From positions 62,001 to 126,000 of the forward strand of contig JAGBTN010000003.1 of assembly GCA_017631315.1 (NCBI GenBank): a stretch of DNA of 64,000 bases, read 5' to 3'. The notes below the pieces were generated by a model. It was not told the DNA's origin, ran no database searches, and was given only the letters and a program-made list of their open reading frames with translations. Of the stretch, positions 17,392 through 27,244 are shown one piece after another. This stretch comes from Bacteroidaceae bacterium (GTDB taxonomy: Bacteria > Bacteroidota > Bacteroidia > Bacteroidales > Bacteroidaceae). Position numbers and translations under genes: made by a program. Position 1 is the stretch's first letter. Every line of letters begins with the position of its first letter.

Positions 17392-17880
17392 TTAAGCTTC
17401 TTCTGTTGTGGGAGCTGCAGTCTCTGCAGCAGGTGCCTCAGCAGTTTCTGCTACGGGAGCAGTAGCCTTCTTTGAAGAACGACGTGTGCGCTTTGCCTTC
17501 TTGGCTGTCTTAGCCATATTCTCATCGAAGTCAACAAGCTCGATGAAACACATGGGAGCTGCATCGCTGGCACGGAAACCAGTCTTGATGATGCGAGTGT
17601 AACCACCGGGACGGTCGGCAACAGCCTTAGAAATGGTGGTGAACAACTCTGTGATAGCAAACTTGTCCTGCAAGTAGCTGAACACAACACGACGTGAATT
17701 GGTAGTATCCTCCTTTGACTTCGTGATGAGAGGCTCTACGTACTTCTTCAAGGCCTTTGCCTTGGCAAGGGTCGTAGTGATTCTTTTGTGCATGATCAGA
17801 GACACAGCCATGTTGCTCAACATAGCAGCTCTGTGGGATGCAGTACGACCCAAATGGTTGAATTTCTTATTATGTCTCAT
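17392..17880 (-). CDS. rplQ: 50S ribosomal protein L17
   Basis: L17 sits near the peptide exit tunnel of the large subunit. The core (residues 1-115) starts [24 protein letters not shown] and is well conserved. The product is 162 residues, longer than the roughly 127 of E. coli, because of a C-terminal tail rich first in Lys/Arg ([12 protein letters not shown]) and then in Ala, Pro and Glu. It is the last gene of the block, 6 nt after rpoA, as in the alpha operon of many bacteria. Confidence 0.98.
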   Translation of the reverse strand: MRHNKKFNHLGRTASHRAAMLSNMAVSLIMHKRITTTLAKAKALKKYVEPLITKSKEDTTNSRRVVFSYLQDKFAITELFTTISKAVADRPGGYTRIIKTGFRASDAAPMCFIELVDFDENMAKTAKKAKRTRRSSKKATAPVAETAEAPAAETAAPTTEEA

Positions 17881-17886
17881 GACTTA

Positions 17887-18879
17887 TTATTCTTTATCTA
17901 ATTTATATTTAGAAATATCAGTTCCAAACGACAGATTCAGACTCTCGAGCAAATCATCAAGCTCCGTGAGCGATTTCTTACCGAAGTTCCTGAACTTGAG
18001 CAAATCGATCTTGTTGTACTGTACCAAGTCGCCGAGTGTCTCGACATCGGCAGCCTTGAGGCAATTCAATGCACGTACAGACAAATCCATATCAACCAGC
18101 TTTGTCTTCAAGAGTTGGCGCATGTGGAGAACCTCCTCGTCGAATTCCTCATTTACATCCAACTCGCTGTTCTCAAGAGTAATCTTCTCGTCGGAGAACA
18201 ACATGAAGTGATGGATGAGGATGCGAGCAGCTTCCTTGAGCGCATCTTTCGGGTGAATGGAACCATCAGTTGTAATCTCAAGCACAAGCTTCTCGTAGTC
18301 GGTCTTCTGCTCTACGCGGAAGTTCTCTACTGCGTACTTGACATTTCTGATTGGAGTGTAGATGGAATCGATAGGAATAACATTCACATCGGTGCAGAAA
18401 GGACGGTTCTCGTCTGCAGGCACATAGCCCCTGCCCTTGTTGATGTTAATCTCCATACGAAGAGATGCCTTAGGATCCAGATGACAAATCACCAGTTCGG
18501 GATTCAATACCTCGAAGCCAACCAGATACTTATTAAAGTCGCCAGCCTTAAACTCCGTTGTGTTTTCAACTGAAATAGACACCTTTTCGGTCTCGAAGTC
18601 CTCTACAACTTGCTTAAATCTTACCTGTTTCAGGTTCAATATAATGTTGGTGACATCTTCCTTGACTCCTGGAACTGTAGCAAACTCGTGCTCAACACCA
18701 GAGATAGATACAGTGTTAATAGCAAAGCCATCAAGTGAGGAGAGAAGGATGCGGCGCAAAGCATTACCAATGGTAGTACCGAAACCACCTTCCAAGGGGC
18801 GGAATTCAAACTTTCCGTACTTATCATCCGCCTCCAACATTACAACCTTATCGGGTTTTTGAAATGCTAATATCGCCAT
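17887..18879 (-). CDS. rpoA: RNA polymerase alpha subunit
   Basis: 330 residues in two domains. The N-terminal assembly domain (to about 230) includes [20 protein letters not shown], which nucleates polymerase assembly. The C-terminal DNA- and activator-binding domain (about 255-330) includes [20 protein letters not shown] and [14 protein letters not shown] flexible acidic linker lies between. It follows rpsD by 9 nt and precedes rplQ by 6 nt, the classical alpha-operon order. Confidence 0.99.
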   Translation of the reverse strand: MAILAFQKPDKVVMLEADDKYGKFEFRPLEGGFGTTIGNALRRILLSSLDGFAINTVSISGVEHEFATVPGVKEDVTNIILNLKQVRFKQVVEDFETEKVSISVENTTEFKAGDFNKYLVGFEVLNPELVICHLDPKASLRMEININKGRGYVPADENRPFCTDVNVIPIDSIYTPIRNVKYAVENFRVEQKTDYEKLVLEITTDGSIHPKDALKEAARILIHHFMLFSDEKITLENSELDVNEEFDEEVLHMRQLLKTKLVDMDLSVRALNCLKAADVETLGDLVQYNKIDLLKFRNFGKKSLTELDDLLESLNLSFGTDISKYKLDKE

Positions 18880-18888
18880 TCTTATATT

Positions 18889-19494
18889 TTATTTAGAGTA
18901 CAACTCAACAATCAATTGTTCCTTAATGGTCTCGGGAATGTCTGCACGCTCGGGCTTGTGGAGATACTTACCTGCCTTCAGGCTCTCGTCCCACTCAATC
19001 CAAGGATACTTGGAGTGATTGAAACCAGCCAAAGCATTCTGCACAACCTCAAGACTCTTGCTACGTTCACGAACACCTACAACCTGACCGGGCTTTACAC
19101 TATAAGAAGGGATACCTACAACCTGACCATCAACCACAATGTGCTTGTGATTAACGAGCTGACGAGCAGCACGGCGTGTAGGAGCTACGCCCAAACGGTA
19201 AACGATGTTGTCAAGGCGGCTTTCAAGATTCTGAAGCAGAATCTCACCTGTAATACCACTGGTACGAGCAGCCTTCTCAAACATATTGCGGAACTGCTTC
19301 TCAAGTACACCATATGTGTATTTTGCCTTCTGCTTCTCTGCAAGCATGACACCATACTCGGAAGTCTTACGACGACGATTGTTACCATGCTGACCAGGAG
19401 GGAAGTTACGCTTAGCCTGTACTTTGGGATTACCCAGAATGGCCTCGCCAAAACGACGGTCAATTCTTGATTTCGGACCTGTATATCTTGCCAT
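18889..19494 (-). CDS. rpsD: 30S ribosomal protein S4
   Basis: Primary 16S rRNA binder that starts 30S assembly. 201 residues beginning [19 protein letters not shown], without the zinc-binding cysteines found in some S4 proteins. The S4 RNA-binding fold is visible as [20 protein letters not shown] followed by [18 protein letters not shown]. In E. coli S4 also represses the alpha operon; a 37-nt spacer before rpsD is too short to judge such a site here. Confidence 0.99.
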   Translation of the reverse strand: MARYTGPKSRIDRRFGEAILGNPKVQAKRNFPPGQHGNNRRRKTSEYGVMLAEKQKAKYTYGVLEKQFRNMFEKAARTSGITGEILLQNLESRLDNIVYRLGVAPTRRAARQLVNHKHIVVDGQVVGIPSYSVKPGQVVGVRERSKSLEVVQNALAGFNHSKYPWIEWDESLKAGKYLHKPERADIPETIKEQLIVELYSK

Positions 19495-19531
19495 TTTATT
19501 TTTATATTTATATTTGTCCTACAATATCATA

Positions 19532-19921
19532 TTAAACTCTTCTTCTCTTCGGAGGACGGCAACCATTGTGAGGAAGCGGAGTAACGTCAACGATCTCGAT
19601 TACCTCAATGCCAGCACCATGAACGGTGCGGATTGCTGACTCACGGCCATTGCCGGGACCCTTAACGTATGCTTTCACCTTGCGCAGGCCAAGGTCGTAC
19701 GCTGTCTTAGCACAGTCCTGAGCAGCCATCTGAGCTGCATAAGGAGTGTTCTTCTTAGAACCGCGGAAACCCATCTTACCAGCAGAAGACCAAGAAATAA
19801 CCTGACCCTCGCTATTTGCCAAAGACACAATGATATTGTTGAACGAGCTATGTACATGAAGCTGACCCATTGCGTCAACCTTCACTACTCTCTTCTTTGT
19901 AGCAACTGCTTTCTTTGCCAT
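19532..19921 (-). CDS. rpsK: 30S ribosomal protein S11
   Basis: 129 residues; forms part of the platform next to the mRNA exit. Typical segments are [39 protein letters not shown] and the conserved C-terminus [18 protein letters not shown]. The basic N-terminal extension ([17 protein letters not shown]) is usual. It lies 8 nt after rpsM and 37 nt before rpsD. Confidence 0.99.
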   Translation of the reverse strand: MAKKAVATKKRVVKVDAMGQLHVHSSFNNIIVSLANSEGQVISWSSAGKMGFRGSKKNTPYAAQMAAQDCAKTAYDLGLRKVKAYVKGPGNGRESAIRTVHGAGIEVIEIVDVTPLPHNGCRPPKRRRV

Positions 19922-19929
19922 ATCAATTA

Positions 19930-20310
19930 TTATTTAGTAGCCTTTTTCTTGTTTGCAACAGTCTTCTTCTTACCCTTACGTGTACGAGCATTATTCTTTG
20001 TGCTCTGACCACGAACAGGAAGACCATTACGATGACGAACACCACGATAGCAACCGATATCCATCAGACGCTTGATATTCATTGTAATCTCAGAACGAAG
20101 ATCACCTTCGACCTTATACTCTGCACCGATAATCTCACGAATCTTACCAGCCTCGTCGTCAGTCCAGTCGGAAACCTTCTTGTCCTTATCTACGCCAGCC
20201 TTTTCCAGGATCTTGGCAGAGCTACTACGACCTATACCAAATATATAGGTCAAAGCGATTTCACCTCTCTTATTCTGAGGCAAATCTACACCAACAATTC
20301 TAATTGCCAT
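19930..20310 (-). CDS. rpsM: 30S ribosomal protein S13
   Basis: 126 residues; head protein contacting the P-site tRNA and the 50S subunit. Motifs: [20 protein letters not shown], the helix-two-turn-helix region, and [17 protein letters not shown] followed by [13 protein letters not shown]. The basic tail that touches tRNA is intact. It is 30 nt downstream of rpmJ. Confidence 0.99.
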   Translation of the reverse strand: MAIRIVGVDLPQNKRGEIALTYIFGIGRSSSAKILEKAGVDKDKKVSDWTDDEAGKIREIIGAEYKVEGDLRSEITMNIKRLMDIGCYRGVRHRNGLPVRGQSTKNNARTRKGKKKTVANKKKATK

Positions 20311-20340
20311 ATATTATACTTTTCTTGTTTGCAATAATAA

Positions 20341-20457
20341 CTAACCCTGACGTGTTTTGTACTTAGGGTTTTTCTTGTTAATAACATACAAACGGCCCTT
20401 ACGACGTACAATCTTGCAGTCTGGGGTGCGTTTTTTTAAAGAAGCTCTTGTTTTCAT
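20341..20457 (-). CDS. rpmJ: 50S ribosomal protein L36, zinc-independent form
   Basis: A 38-codon gene encoding [20 protein letters not shown] and ending KYKTRQG, located between infA and rpsM as in most bacteria. Only one cysteine (Cys14) is left of the usual zinc-binding set, so it is the C-minus form common in Bacteroidetes. It helps organise 23S rRNA near the peptidyl-transferase region. Spacing is 10 nt from infA and 30 nt to rpsM. Confidence 0.97.
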   Translation of the reverse strand: MKTRASLKKRTPDCKIVRRKGRLYVINKKNPKYKTRQG

Positions 20458-20467
20458 ATTGATGTTT

Positions 20468-20686
20468 TTATTTATATCTAAATACGATACGTCCCTTTGT
20501 CAAATCATACGGACTCATTTCCACCTTAACTTTGTCACCAGGAAGTATCTTGATGTAATGCATCCTCATCTTGCCGGAAATATTGCAAATAATCTTTTGA
20601 CCAATCTCCAACTCAACACGGAACATCGCATTTGAAAGCGATTCTACAATTACACCGTCTTGTTCTATTACAGCTTGTTTTGCCAT
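20468..20686 (-). CDS. infA: Translation initiation factor IF-1
   Basis: 72 residues, the standard IF-1 length, a single S1/OB-fold domain. Motifs: [40 protein letters not shown] and the C-terminal [19 protein letters not shown]. It occupies the ribosomal A site during initiation. It lies 6 nt downstream of map and 10 nt before rpmJ. Confidence 0.99.
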   Translation of the reverse strand: MAKQAVIEQDGVIVESLSNAMFRVELEIGQKIICNISGKMRMHYIKILPGDKVKVEMSPYDLTKGRIVFRYK

Positions 20687-20692
20687 ATTCGT

Positions 20693-21478
20693 TTAATTTG
20701 TCTTTTCAATATCTTCGAAGGAAGACAGAATCTCTACTCCTCCATTATGCACCGCAATCGTGTGCTCAAAATGAGCTGACGGTTTCCCGTCACGTGTTCT
20801 AATAGTCCAACTATTCTCTGACATGTATATCATAGGACTTCCCAAGGTAATCATAGGTTCAATTGCAATACATAAACCATTCTTAATCATCGGCCCGTAT
20901 CCCATTCTCCCATAATTGGGCACTTGAGGATCCTCATGCATATTGCGACCGATTCCATGACCAACGAACTCTCTAACGACTCCGTAGCCATGTGACTCGC
21001 ATAGTGTTTGTATAGCAAAGCCGATATCACCAATACGTTTGCCACGCTGGGCATTGGCTATTCCCTCATAAAGAGCATTTTTAGTGACCATGAGCAATTG
21101 AGCAACCTCGTCAGAAACCTCTCCAACACTAAATGTGTAGCAAGAATCACCATTAAAGCCATTCAAAAGAACTCCACAGTCTACAGACACGATGTCTCCG
21201 TTCGCTAACGGCGTGTTGTTGGGTATGCCATGCACCACAACATCATTTACTGAGGTGCAAATCGACGCGGGAAATGGTGTGCCACCACAAGGATTGGGGT
21301 AACCCTTGAAGGTAGGCACCGCACCATTATCGCGTATGAATTCTTCTGCTACTCTATCCAGCTCCTTTGTCGTAATACCCGGCCTGACATATTTCCCCAC
21401 TTCGGCTAGGGTTTTGGCAACAAGCTGGTTGGCAGCTCGCATTAATTCTATCTCATCTTCTGTCTTAAGAAAAATCAT
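20693..21478 (-). CDS. map: Methionine aminopeptidase, type I
   Basis: Removes the initiator methionine from new proteins. 261 residues with the pita-bread fold and all five metal ligands: Asp in SVDCGVLLNG, Asp in FNGDSCYTF, His in VGHGIGRNMHEDPQ, Glu in AIEPMITLG and Glu in HFEHTIAV. It follows secY by 17 nt, with no adk gene between, a common Bacteroidetes arrangement. Confidence 0.98.
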   Translation of the reverse strand: MIFLKTEDEIELMRAANQLVAKTLAEVGKYVRPGITTKELDRVAEEFIRDNGAVPTFKGYPNPCGGTPFPASICTSVNDVVVHGIPNNTPLANGDIVSVDCGVLLNGFNGDSCYTFSVGEVSDEVAQLLMVTKNALYEGIANAQRGKRIGDIGFAIQTLCESHGYGVVREFVGHGIGRNMHEDPQVPNYGRMGYGPMIKNGLCIAIEPMITLGSPMIYMSENSWTIRTRDGKPSAHFEHTIAVHNGGVEILSSFEDIEKTN

Positions 21479-21495
21479 CCGCTGGTGACTATTTC

Positions 21496-22842
21496 TTATC
21501 GTGAAGATATTCCTGAACGACCATGAATACGACCTGAACTCAGCAAGCCATCATAGTGTCTCATGAGCAAGTGACTCTCAATTTGCTGAAGTGTGTCAAG
21601 AACAACACCAACAAGTATGAGCAGTGATGTACCACCGAAGAACTGAGCAAACTCAGGCTTCACATTGAGTAAACCTGCAAAAGCGGGCATACATGCAATC
21701 AGTGCAAGGAAAAGAGAACCTGGCAGCGTGATTCGATCCATCACCTTGTCTATGAAATCCGCCGTATCCTTTCCAGGACGAACGCCTGGAATGAAGCCAT
21801 TGTTACGCTTCATATCCTCTGCCATTTGAACAGGGTTCAATGTAATAGCAGTATAGAAATATGTAAAAGCGATAATCAATAACGCAAAGACAATATTATA
21901 TGCAAAGCTCGTGTGATCTGACAAAGCCATAAGGACAGGCGACGTAGCCTGACCATCTGTAATAAGCTGTGTCAAGGTAACAGGAATGAACATAATAGCC
22001 TGAGCGAAGATGATTGGCATCACATTAGCAGCAAAAACCTTCAAAGGTATATATTGGCGAACACCACCTACTTGCTGACCTGCGACCATTCTCTTAGCAT
22101 ATTGTACAGGTATTCTGCGTGTTCCCTGCACCAGCATGATGGCTGAAAGAATAACCAAGAAGAGAAGTAATAGTTCTAAAATGAACATTACCAAGCCACC
22201 TCCTGAGAGATTATTCAAACGAGAAACGACTTCCTGGCCAAAAGCTTGAGGTAAACGAGCAATGATACCCAACATAATGATAATTGACACGCCATTACCA
22301 ATTCCCTTGTCTGTAATACGTTCGCCTATCCAAAGGATAAACATACTGCCAGCAGCGAGAATAAGAGTGCTTGCAATTATGAAGAGCGTCCAGTCAATAG
22401 CAGGATTAAGTGCTCCCTGAGCCTGTACCTTCAGATTTATCAAATATGAAGGAGCTTGTACTAAGAGAATCAGAATTGTCAGATAACGTGTATACTGATT
22501 CATCTTACGGCGTCCACTTTCACCTTCACGCTGCATCTTCTGGAAATAAGGCACAACGAAAGCAAAAAGCTGGATTACGATGGAAGCTGAAATGTAAGGC
22601 ATGATTCCCAATGCGAATATAGACGCATTAGAGAATGCACCACCTGAGAACATATTCAACAGAGACATAAGTCCCGTATCAGTTTGCTCTCTCAGAGCAG
22701 TCAATGCCTCAGGATTAATACCTGGAAGGACAATGAACGATCCGAAACGATACATTGCAGCAAATGCCAACGTGATGAGGAGTCTGCTACGCAAATCCTC
22801 AACATGCCAGATGTTCTTCAACGTTTCGATAAACTTCTTCAT
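21496..22842 (-). CDS. secY: Protein translocase subunit SecY
   Basis: Core channel of the Sec translocon. 448 residues with ten hydrophobic segments. Recognisable parts are the plug region (GLMSLLNMFSGGAFSNASIFALG), RRIPVQYAKR in the cytosolic loop, and GFIPGVRPGKDTADFIDKVM. It starts 5 nt before the rplO stop is reached on the upstream side, i.e. it follows rplO directly as in the spc operon. Confidence 0.99.
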   Translation of the reverse strand: MKKFIETLKNIWHVEDLRSRLLITLAFAAMYRFGSFIVLPGINPEALTALREQTDTGLMSLLNMFSGGAFSNASIFALGIMPYISASIVIQLFAFVVPYFQKMQREGESGRRKMNQYTRYLTILILLVQAPSYLINLKVQAQGALNPAIDWTLFIIASTLILAAGSMFILWIGERITDKGIGNGVSIIIMLGIIARLPQAFGQEVVSRLNNLSGGGLVMFILELLLLFLVILSAIMLVQGTRRIPVQYAKRMVAGQQVGGVRQYIPLKVFAANVMPIIFAQAIMFIPVTLTQLITDGQATSPVLMALSDHTSFAYNIVFALLIIAFTYFYTAITLNPVQMAEDMKRNNGFIPGVRPGKDTADFIDKVMDRITLPGSLFLALIACMPAFAGLLNVKPEFAQFFGGTSLLILVGVVLDTLQQIESHLLMRHYDGLLSSGRIHGRSGISSR

Positions 22843-22847
22843 CAGAA

Positions 22848-23291
22848 TTAAAGTTTTGTTGCTGTACCACCTACATTCTGAATAGCTTCTTCTGCTGACT
22901 TAGAGAAAGCGTTAGCTACGACTTCAACCTTTGCAGTCAATGTGCCATTTCCAAGGATTTTAACTAAGCCCTTAGAAGAAACCAGACCTGCAACAACCAT
23001 ATCCTCAATAGTTACCTTCTCAAGTCCATTCTCAGCGAGTTTCTGAATAGAAGAAAGATTTACTACCTGATACTCAACACGGTTGATATTCTTGAAGCCG
23101 AATTTAGGCAGACGACGCTGCAAAGGCATTTGACCACCTTCGAAACCGATCTTCTTCTTGTAACCAGAACGTGCCTTAGCACCCTTATGGCCACGAGTAG
23201 AAGTACCACCCAAGCCAGAACCAGGACCACGGCCAAGTCTTCTACGACTATGAGTTGATCCGGCAGCAGGTTTCAAATTATTCAATTTCAT
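22848..23291 (-). CDS. rplO: 50S ribosomal protein L15
   Basis: 147 residues. The Gly/Arg-rich N-terminal extension that threads into 23S rRNA is clear (RRRLGRGPGSGLGGTSTRGH), followed by EGGQMPLQRRLPKFGF and the globular end. It follows rpmD by 32 nt and precedes secY by 5 nt. Confidence 0.99.
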   Translation of the reverse strand: MKLNNLKPAAGSTHSRRRLGRGPGSGLGGTSTRGHKGAKARSGYKKKIGFEGGQMPLQRRLPKFGFKNINRVEYQVVNLSSIQKLAENGLEKVTIEDMVVAGLVSSKGLVKILGNGTLTAKVEVVANAFSKSAEEAIQNVGGTATKL

Positions 23292-23323
23292 AATATAATC
23301 GACATTAATTGTTCATAATACTA

Positions 23324-23500
23324 TCAGTCAACCACCTTTACAAGATGATGAACTGCTTTAATTAAGCCACGATTAGAGGCATTGTCTTCAATCTCGACAA
23401 TCTGATTCAACTTTCTCAAACCTAAAGTATCCAAAGTAGCCTTTTGGGTTCGAGGAGCGTGAATGCGGCTTCTTACTTGCTGTACTTTGATAGTTGCCAT
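23324..23500 (-). CDS. rpmD: 50S ribosomal protein L30
   Basis: A 58-residue protein read directly from the minus strand: it starts MATIKVQQVRSRIHAPRTQK and ends LIKAVHHLVKVVD. The length, the small alpha-beta fold and the position between rpsE (11 nt) and rplO (32 nt) are all standard for bacterial L30. Confidence 0.97.
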   Translation of the reverse strand: MATIKVQQVRSRIHAPRTQKATLDTLGLRKLNQIVEIEDNASNRGLIKAVHHLVKVVD

Positions 23501-23511
23501 ACTTTACCTCC

Positions 23512-24021
23512 TTATCCTCTAAAAACTTTTTCAACACTGACACCACGATTAGCAGCTACAGTCTTTGCATCACGCATCTCACAAAGAGCAGCGATAGTTG
23601 CCTTAACCAAATTGTGAGGATTAGAAGAACCCTTTGATTTAGCTAAACAGTCTGTAACACCAACGCTATCGAGAACAGCACGCATTGCACCACCAGCTAC
23701 AACACCAGTACCATGAGAAGCAGGCATAATGAGTACATTTGCACCACCGAATTTTGCTGCGGCCTCATGAGGTACTGTGCCATTAAGAACAGGAACCTGA
23801 ACAAGGTTTTTCTTTGCTGATTCAACACCCTTGGCAATAGCAGCGGTAACTTCGCCAGCCTTACCTAAGCCCCAGCCAATGATACCATTCTCGTTACCAA
23901 CAACTACAATAGCGGCGAAGGTAAATGTGCGACCACCTTTAGTAACCTTTGTTACACGATTGATAGCAACAAGTCTATCCTTCAGCTCCATTTCGCTGTT
24001 TATCTTTACTTTATTTGCCAT
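23512..24021 (-). CDS. rpsE: 30S ribosomal protein S5
   Basis: 169 residues with the N-terminal double-stranded-RNA-like domain ([20 protein letters not shown]) and the C-terminal domain ([20 protein letters not shown]). It helps translational accuracy and mRNA unwinding at the entry site. It lies 5 nt after rplR. Confidence 0.99.
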   Translation of the reverse strand: MANKVKINSEMELKDRLVAINRVTKVTKGGRTFTFAAIVVVGNENGIIGWGLGKAGEVTAAIAKGVESAKKNLVQVPVLNGTVPHEAAAKFGGANVLIMPASHGTGVVAGGAMRAVLDSVGVTDCLAKSKGSSNPHNLVKATIAALCEMRDAKTVAANRGVSVEKVFRG

Positions 24022-24026
24022 ATTTC

Positions 24027-24368
24027 TTAGAATTTAAGTCCACCGTTACGTGCTGCATCAGCAACTTCTTTCACTCTTCCATGATAGAGGTAACCATTAC
24101 GATCGAAAACGACTGTGGTAATACCTGCCTCAAGAGCTTTCTTGGCAGCCAATTCACCTACCTTCGCAGCTTGTTCCTTCTTGGGGCATGTTTCCATACC
24201 GAGAGAAGAAGCACTTACCAAAGTGGTACCATTCATATCATTAATTATCTGAACATATATCTGCTTATTACTTCTAAATACAGACATACGGGGACGCTCT
24301 GCAGTACCAGAAATCTTATTACGAACTCTGTACTTAATTTTGATTCGTCTTTCTAATTTTGTTGTCAT
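24027..24368 (-). CDS. rplR: 50S ribosomal protein L18
   Basis: 113 residues; binds 5S rRNA together with L5. Motifs: [38 protein letters not shown] and the C-terminal [19 protein letters not shown]. It follows rplF by 19 nt. Confidence 0.99.
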   Translation of the reverse strand: MTTKLERRIKIKYRVRNKISGTAERPRMSVFRSNKQIYVQIINDMNGTTLVSASSLGMETCPKKEQAAKVGELAAKKALEAGITTVVFDRNGYLYHGRVKEVADAARNGGLKF

Positions 24369-24387
24369 AAACTTACAGTTTTAGATG

Positions 24388-24960
24388 TTACTTAGCACCA
24401 GCCGACTTACCGGACTTTCTGCGAATTTGTTCGCCAACGAACAAAACACCCTTACCCTTATAAGGCTCAGGCTTACGGAAAGAGCGAATCTTTGCACATA
24501 CTTGACCGAGGAGCTGCTTGTCGCAAGACTCAAGGATAATCAAGGGATTCTGATTTCTCTCAGACTTTGTTTCTACCTTGATTTCTGAAGGAAGCATGAA
24601 GAGGATTGGATGTGTATAACCCAGTGCAAACTCTAAAAGATTACCCTGGTTAGAAACACGATAACCAACACCTACAAGTTCTAACTCCTTCTTATAGCCT
24701 ACGGAAACACCGACAACCATATTGTTAACCAAAGAACGATAAAGACCATGAAAAGCCTGTTTCTGCTTATTCTCAACAGTATCGTTTTCAGCAACAATTT
24801 CAAAAGTTATCTCACCTTCTGAAAGATTAATCTTGATAGAAGGATCAACAGCCTGAGTCATTTCACCCTTCGGGCCTTTAACAGTAACCTTATTGTCTTC
24901 AGCGACATTAACAGTCACTCCTGCAGGAATGCTTATGGGTAACTTACCTATTCTTGACAT
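24388..24960 (-). CDS. rplF: 50S ribosomal protein L6
   Basis: 190 residues in two repeated domains, starting MSRIGKLPISIPAGVTVNV. The C-terminal rRNA-binding segment is LGQVCAKIRSFRKPEPYKGK. The factor-binding location near the sarcin-ricin loop is known for the family. It lies 18 nt after rpsH, and 190 residues is slightly longer than E. coli L6 (177). Confidence 0.99.
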   Translation of the reverse strand: MSRIGKLPISIPAGVTVNVAEDNKVTVKGPKGEMTQAVDPSIKINLSEGEITFEIVAENDTVENKQKQAFHGLYRSLVNNMVVGVSVGYKKELELVGVGYRVSNQGNLLEFALGYTHPILFMLPSEIKVETKSERNQNPLIILESCDKQLLGQVCAKIRSFRKPEPYKGKGVLFVGEQIRRKSGKSAGAK

Positions 24961-24978
24961 TACGTATTCCTCCTTAAA

Positions 24979-25374
24979 TTAATATACATAACAAAGAACT
25001 TCACCACCAATCTTAAGATCAGCTGCTTCTTTGTTTGTCATAACACCCTTAGATGTGGAGAGGATAGCAATACCCAATCCGTTAATAACTCTCGGCATAT
25101 CCTTATAACCAGTATACTTACGCATACCTGGCTTGGATACTCTTATCAATTTCTTGATAGCATTTACCTTGTTAACTACATCGTACTTCAAGGCAACTTT
25201 GATTGTTCCTTGAGGGCCATCTTCTACGAACTTGTAATTCATGATGTAACCCTTCTCGAAGAGAATTTTTGTAATTTCCTTCTTAAGATTTGACGCAGGC
25301 ACTTCCACAACTCTGTGCTTTGCCTGAATTGCATTACGCAATCTTGTCAAATAGTCTGCAATTGGATCTGTCAT
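24979..25374 (-). CDS. rpsH: 30S ribosomal protein S8
   Basis: 131 residues; an early 16S rRNA binder and, in E. coli, the repressor of the spc operon. Motifs: MTDPIADYLTRLRNA, KPGMRKYTGYKDMPRV and the conserved end ILSTSKGVMTNKEAADLKIG. The 52-nt spacer before it is the longest in this part of the operon and contains a short perfect hairpin. Confidence 0.99.
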   Translation of the reverse strand: MTDPIADYLTRLRNAIQAKHRVVEVPASNLKKEITKILFEKGYIMNYKFVEDGPQGTIKVALKYDVVNKVNAIKKLIRVSKPGMRKYTGYKDMPRVINGLGIAILSTSKGVMTNKEAADLKIGGEVLCYVY

Positions 25375-25394
25375 ATAAATTAAAATTTAATTAA

Positions 25395-25409
25395 TCGGGA
25401 CTCTCCCGA
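25395..25409 (-). promoter_or_regulatory. Hairpin in the rpsN-rpsH spacer
   Basis: TCGGGA-CTC-TCCCGA forms a perfect 6-bp hairpin about 20 nt before the rpsH start, in an otherwise AT-rich spacer. No U-tract follows it in the direction of transcription. Possible mRNA processing or S8-type regulatory site; function is inferred only. Confidence 0.4.
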
Positions 25410-25426
25410 CAATATTAAAAAAACTC

Positions 25427-25726
25427 TTACCAGCTTGCTTTCTTAACGCCAGGAATAAGACCGCTTGATGCCATTTCACGGAACTGAATACGTGAAAGAC
25501 CAAACAAACGAATATAACCCTTTGGACGGCCAGTGATCTTACAACGGTTGTGAAGGCGAATCGGATTTGCATTACGAGGAATAGCCTGCAACTTTTGAGC
25601 AGCTTCGTATGCTTCTACCGGATCTCCACTGTTAACGATCTTCTTCAACGCTGCACGCTTCTCAGCATACTTAGCCACGAGTTTTGCTCTCTTGACCTCG
25701 CGGGCCTTCATTGATTCTTTTGCCAT
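25427..25726 (-). CDS. rpsN: 30S ribosomal protein S14, zinc-independent form
   Basis: 99 residues, the long form without CXXC zinc-binding motifs; only [17 protein letters not shown] retains one cysteine. The conserved end is [15 protein letters not shown]. It stabilises the 30S head. It follows rplE by 6 nt. Confidence 0.98.
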   Translation of the reverse strand: MAKESMKAREVKRAKLVAKYAEKRAALKKIVNSGDPVEAYEAAQKLQAIPRNANPIRLHNRCKITGRPKGYIRLFGLSRIQFREMASSGLIPGVKKASW

Positions 25727-25732
25727 ATTTAT

Positions 25733-26290
25733 TTAATCGTTTTTAGCGTTTTTAAAGGGAAGACCAAACTCCTTGAGGAGAGCATAGCCCTCTTCATCAG
25801 TTTGAGCTGTCGTTACGAATGTAATATTCATACCCAAAATACGATCAATTGTGTCGATATTGATTTCAGGGAAAATGATCTGCTCTTGAATACCCAAAGT
25901 ATAATTGCCACGACCATCCAATCTGCTTTCAATACCTCTAAAGTCGCGGATACGAGGAAGAGCTACTCGAACAAGTTTCTCAAGGAACTCATACATTCTC
26001 TCACGACGCAAAGTTACCATTACGCCAATTGGCATCTTCTTACGCAACTTGAAGTTAGCGACGTCCTTCTTTGAAACTGTTGCTACAGCTTTTTGACCTG
26101 TAATAGCTGTGAGTTCATTGATTGCAACATCGATAATCTTCTTGTCTGCTGTTGCCATTCCGAGACCCTGATTGATTACAATCTTCTTCAATACGGGAAT
26201 CTGCATTGTTGAAGAGTAATTGAACTGCTTCTTCAATGCAGGAGCAATACGCTCGGCATATTCTTTCTTAAGGCTTGCAGTATTTGCCAT
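25733..26290 (-). CDS. rplE: 50S ribosomal protein L5
   Basis: 185 residues; binds 5S rRNA and contacts the P-site tRNA. Motifs: [40 protein letters not shown] and [13 protein letters not shown]. It follows rplX by 15 nt, the standard spc order. Confidence 0.99.
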   Translation of the reverse strand: MANTASLKKEYAERIAPALKKQFNYSSTMQIPVLKKIVINQGLGMATADKKIIDVAINELTAITGQKAVATVSKKDVANFKLRKKMPIGVMVTLRRERMYEFLEKLVRVALPRIRDFRGIESRLDGRGNYTLGIQEQIIFPEINIDTIDRILGMNITFVTTAQTDEEGYALLKEFGLPFKNAKND

Positions 26291-26305
26291 TATTTAATCT
26301 CCTAT

Positions 26306-26584
26306 TTATTTTACAGTTACATTTCTAGCCTTACCATTGGAACGGACAACCTTGCCGTCAACAACAGGATTAAGCTTTGAAACTTGAATGGGAGCTTCCT
26401 GCTTAACAATACCTCCCTGAGGGTACTTAGCACTAGGCTTCTGGCTCTTACTAACCATATTTACCCCCTCAACTATGGCGCGCTGCTCTTTAACGAGCAC
26501 CTGTAACACTTTACCTGTCTGGCCTTTGCAATTACCAGTATTCACGTAAACTGTATCGCCTTTCTTAATGTGTAACTTACTCAT
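26306..26584 (-). CDS. rplX: 50S ribosomal protein L24, short C-terminus
   Basis: Assembly-initiating 23S rRNA binder. The KOW domain is intact: [20 protein letters not shown], then [19 protein letters not shown] and [18 protein letters not shown]. The product stops at 92 residues with ARNVTVK, shorter than the roughly 105 typical of Bacteroidetes L24. No continuation is visible in the other frames, so this looks like real shortening and not a frameshift. Confidence 0.95.
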   Translation of the reverse strand: MSKLHIKKGDTVYVNTGNCKGQTGKVLQVLVKEQRAIVEGVNMVSKSQKPSAKYPQGGIVKQEAPIQVSKLNPVVDGKVVRSNGKARNVTVK

Positions 26585-26603
26585 TACTTATAACATTAAT
26601 TAA

Positions 26604-26969
26604 TTAAAGGACTTCGGGTGCCAGCGAAACCACCTTCATATTAGCGGTACGCAACTCACGAGCAACAGGACCGAAAATACGACTACCGCGCAACTCGCCC
26701 GCATTGTTCAAAAGAACGCAAGCGTTATCATCAAAACGAATATAGGAACCGTCAGCACGACGAACTTCCTTCTTAGTACGTACAATCAAGGCCTTTGATA
26801 CTGCACCCTTCTTTACATCACTAGTGGGGATTGCGCTCTTTACAGATACAACAATCACATCACCTACAGATGCGTAGCGACGACGAGTACCACCAAGTAC
26901 ACGAATGCACATAGCTTCCTTTGCACCGCTATTATCTGCTACTACTAATCTAGATTCTGCTTGTATCAT
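26604..26969 (-). CDS. rplN: 50S ribosomal protein L14
   Basis: 121 residues, one of the most conserved r-proteins: [37 protein letters not shown] and the end [13 protein letters not shown]. It lies at the subunit interface and is contacted by silencing factor RsfS in other bacteria. Only 2 nt separate it from rpsQ. Confidence 0.99.
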   Translation of the reverse strand: MIQAESRLVVADNSGAKEAMCIRVLGGTRRRYASVGDVIVVSVKSAIPTSDVKKGAVSKALIVRTKKEVRRADGSYIRFDDNACVLLNNAGELRGSRIFGPVARELRTANMKVVSLAPEVL

Positions 26970-26971
26970 AA

Positions 26972-27229
26972 TTACTTAGCTCTTTCTACGATTTCAACTA
27001 CTCTCCATCTCTTAGTCTTACTCAAGGGACGGGTTTCCATAATCAGAACTGTGTCACCCTTGTGGCAGTCGTTCTTCTCATCATGAGCATGATACTTCTT
27101 TGTCTTTGAAACGAACTTACCATAGATGGGGTGTTTTTCTTTAAACTTCGCTGCTACAACAATGGTCTTATCCATCTTGTCGCTTACGACAACACCTGTT
27201 CTCGTTTTTCTTAAATTTCTTGCTTCCAT
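26972..27229 (-). CDS. rpsQ: 30S ribosomal protein S17
   Basis: 85 residues from the ATG at 27229 ([20 protein letters not shown]); an in-frame GTG four codons upstream is less likely. The OB-fold core has [20 protein letters not shown] and the end is [17 protein letters not shown]. It binds the 5' domain of 16S rRNA. Confidence 0.98.
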   Translation of the reverse strand: MEARNLRKTRTGVVVSDKMDKTIVVAAKFKEKHPIYGKFVSKTKKYHAHDEKNDCHKGDTVLIMETRPLSKTKRWRVVEIVERAK

Positions 27230-27244
27230 GTCTAAGACCAATTA

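Noticed and set aside
26306..26345. Frameshift at the end of rplX explaining the short L24
   Set aside because: No continuing L24-like tail in the other frames between the stop and the next gene.
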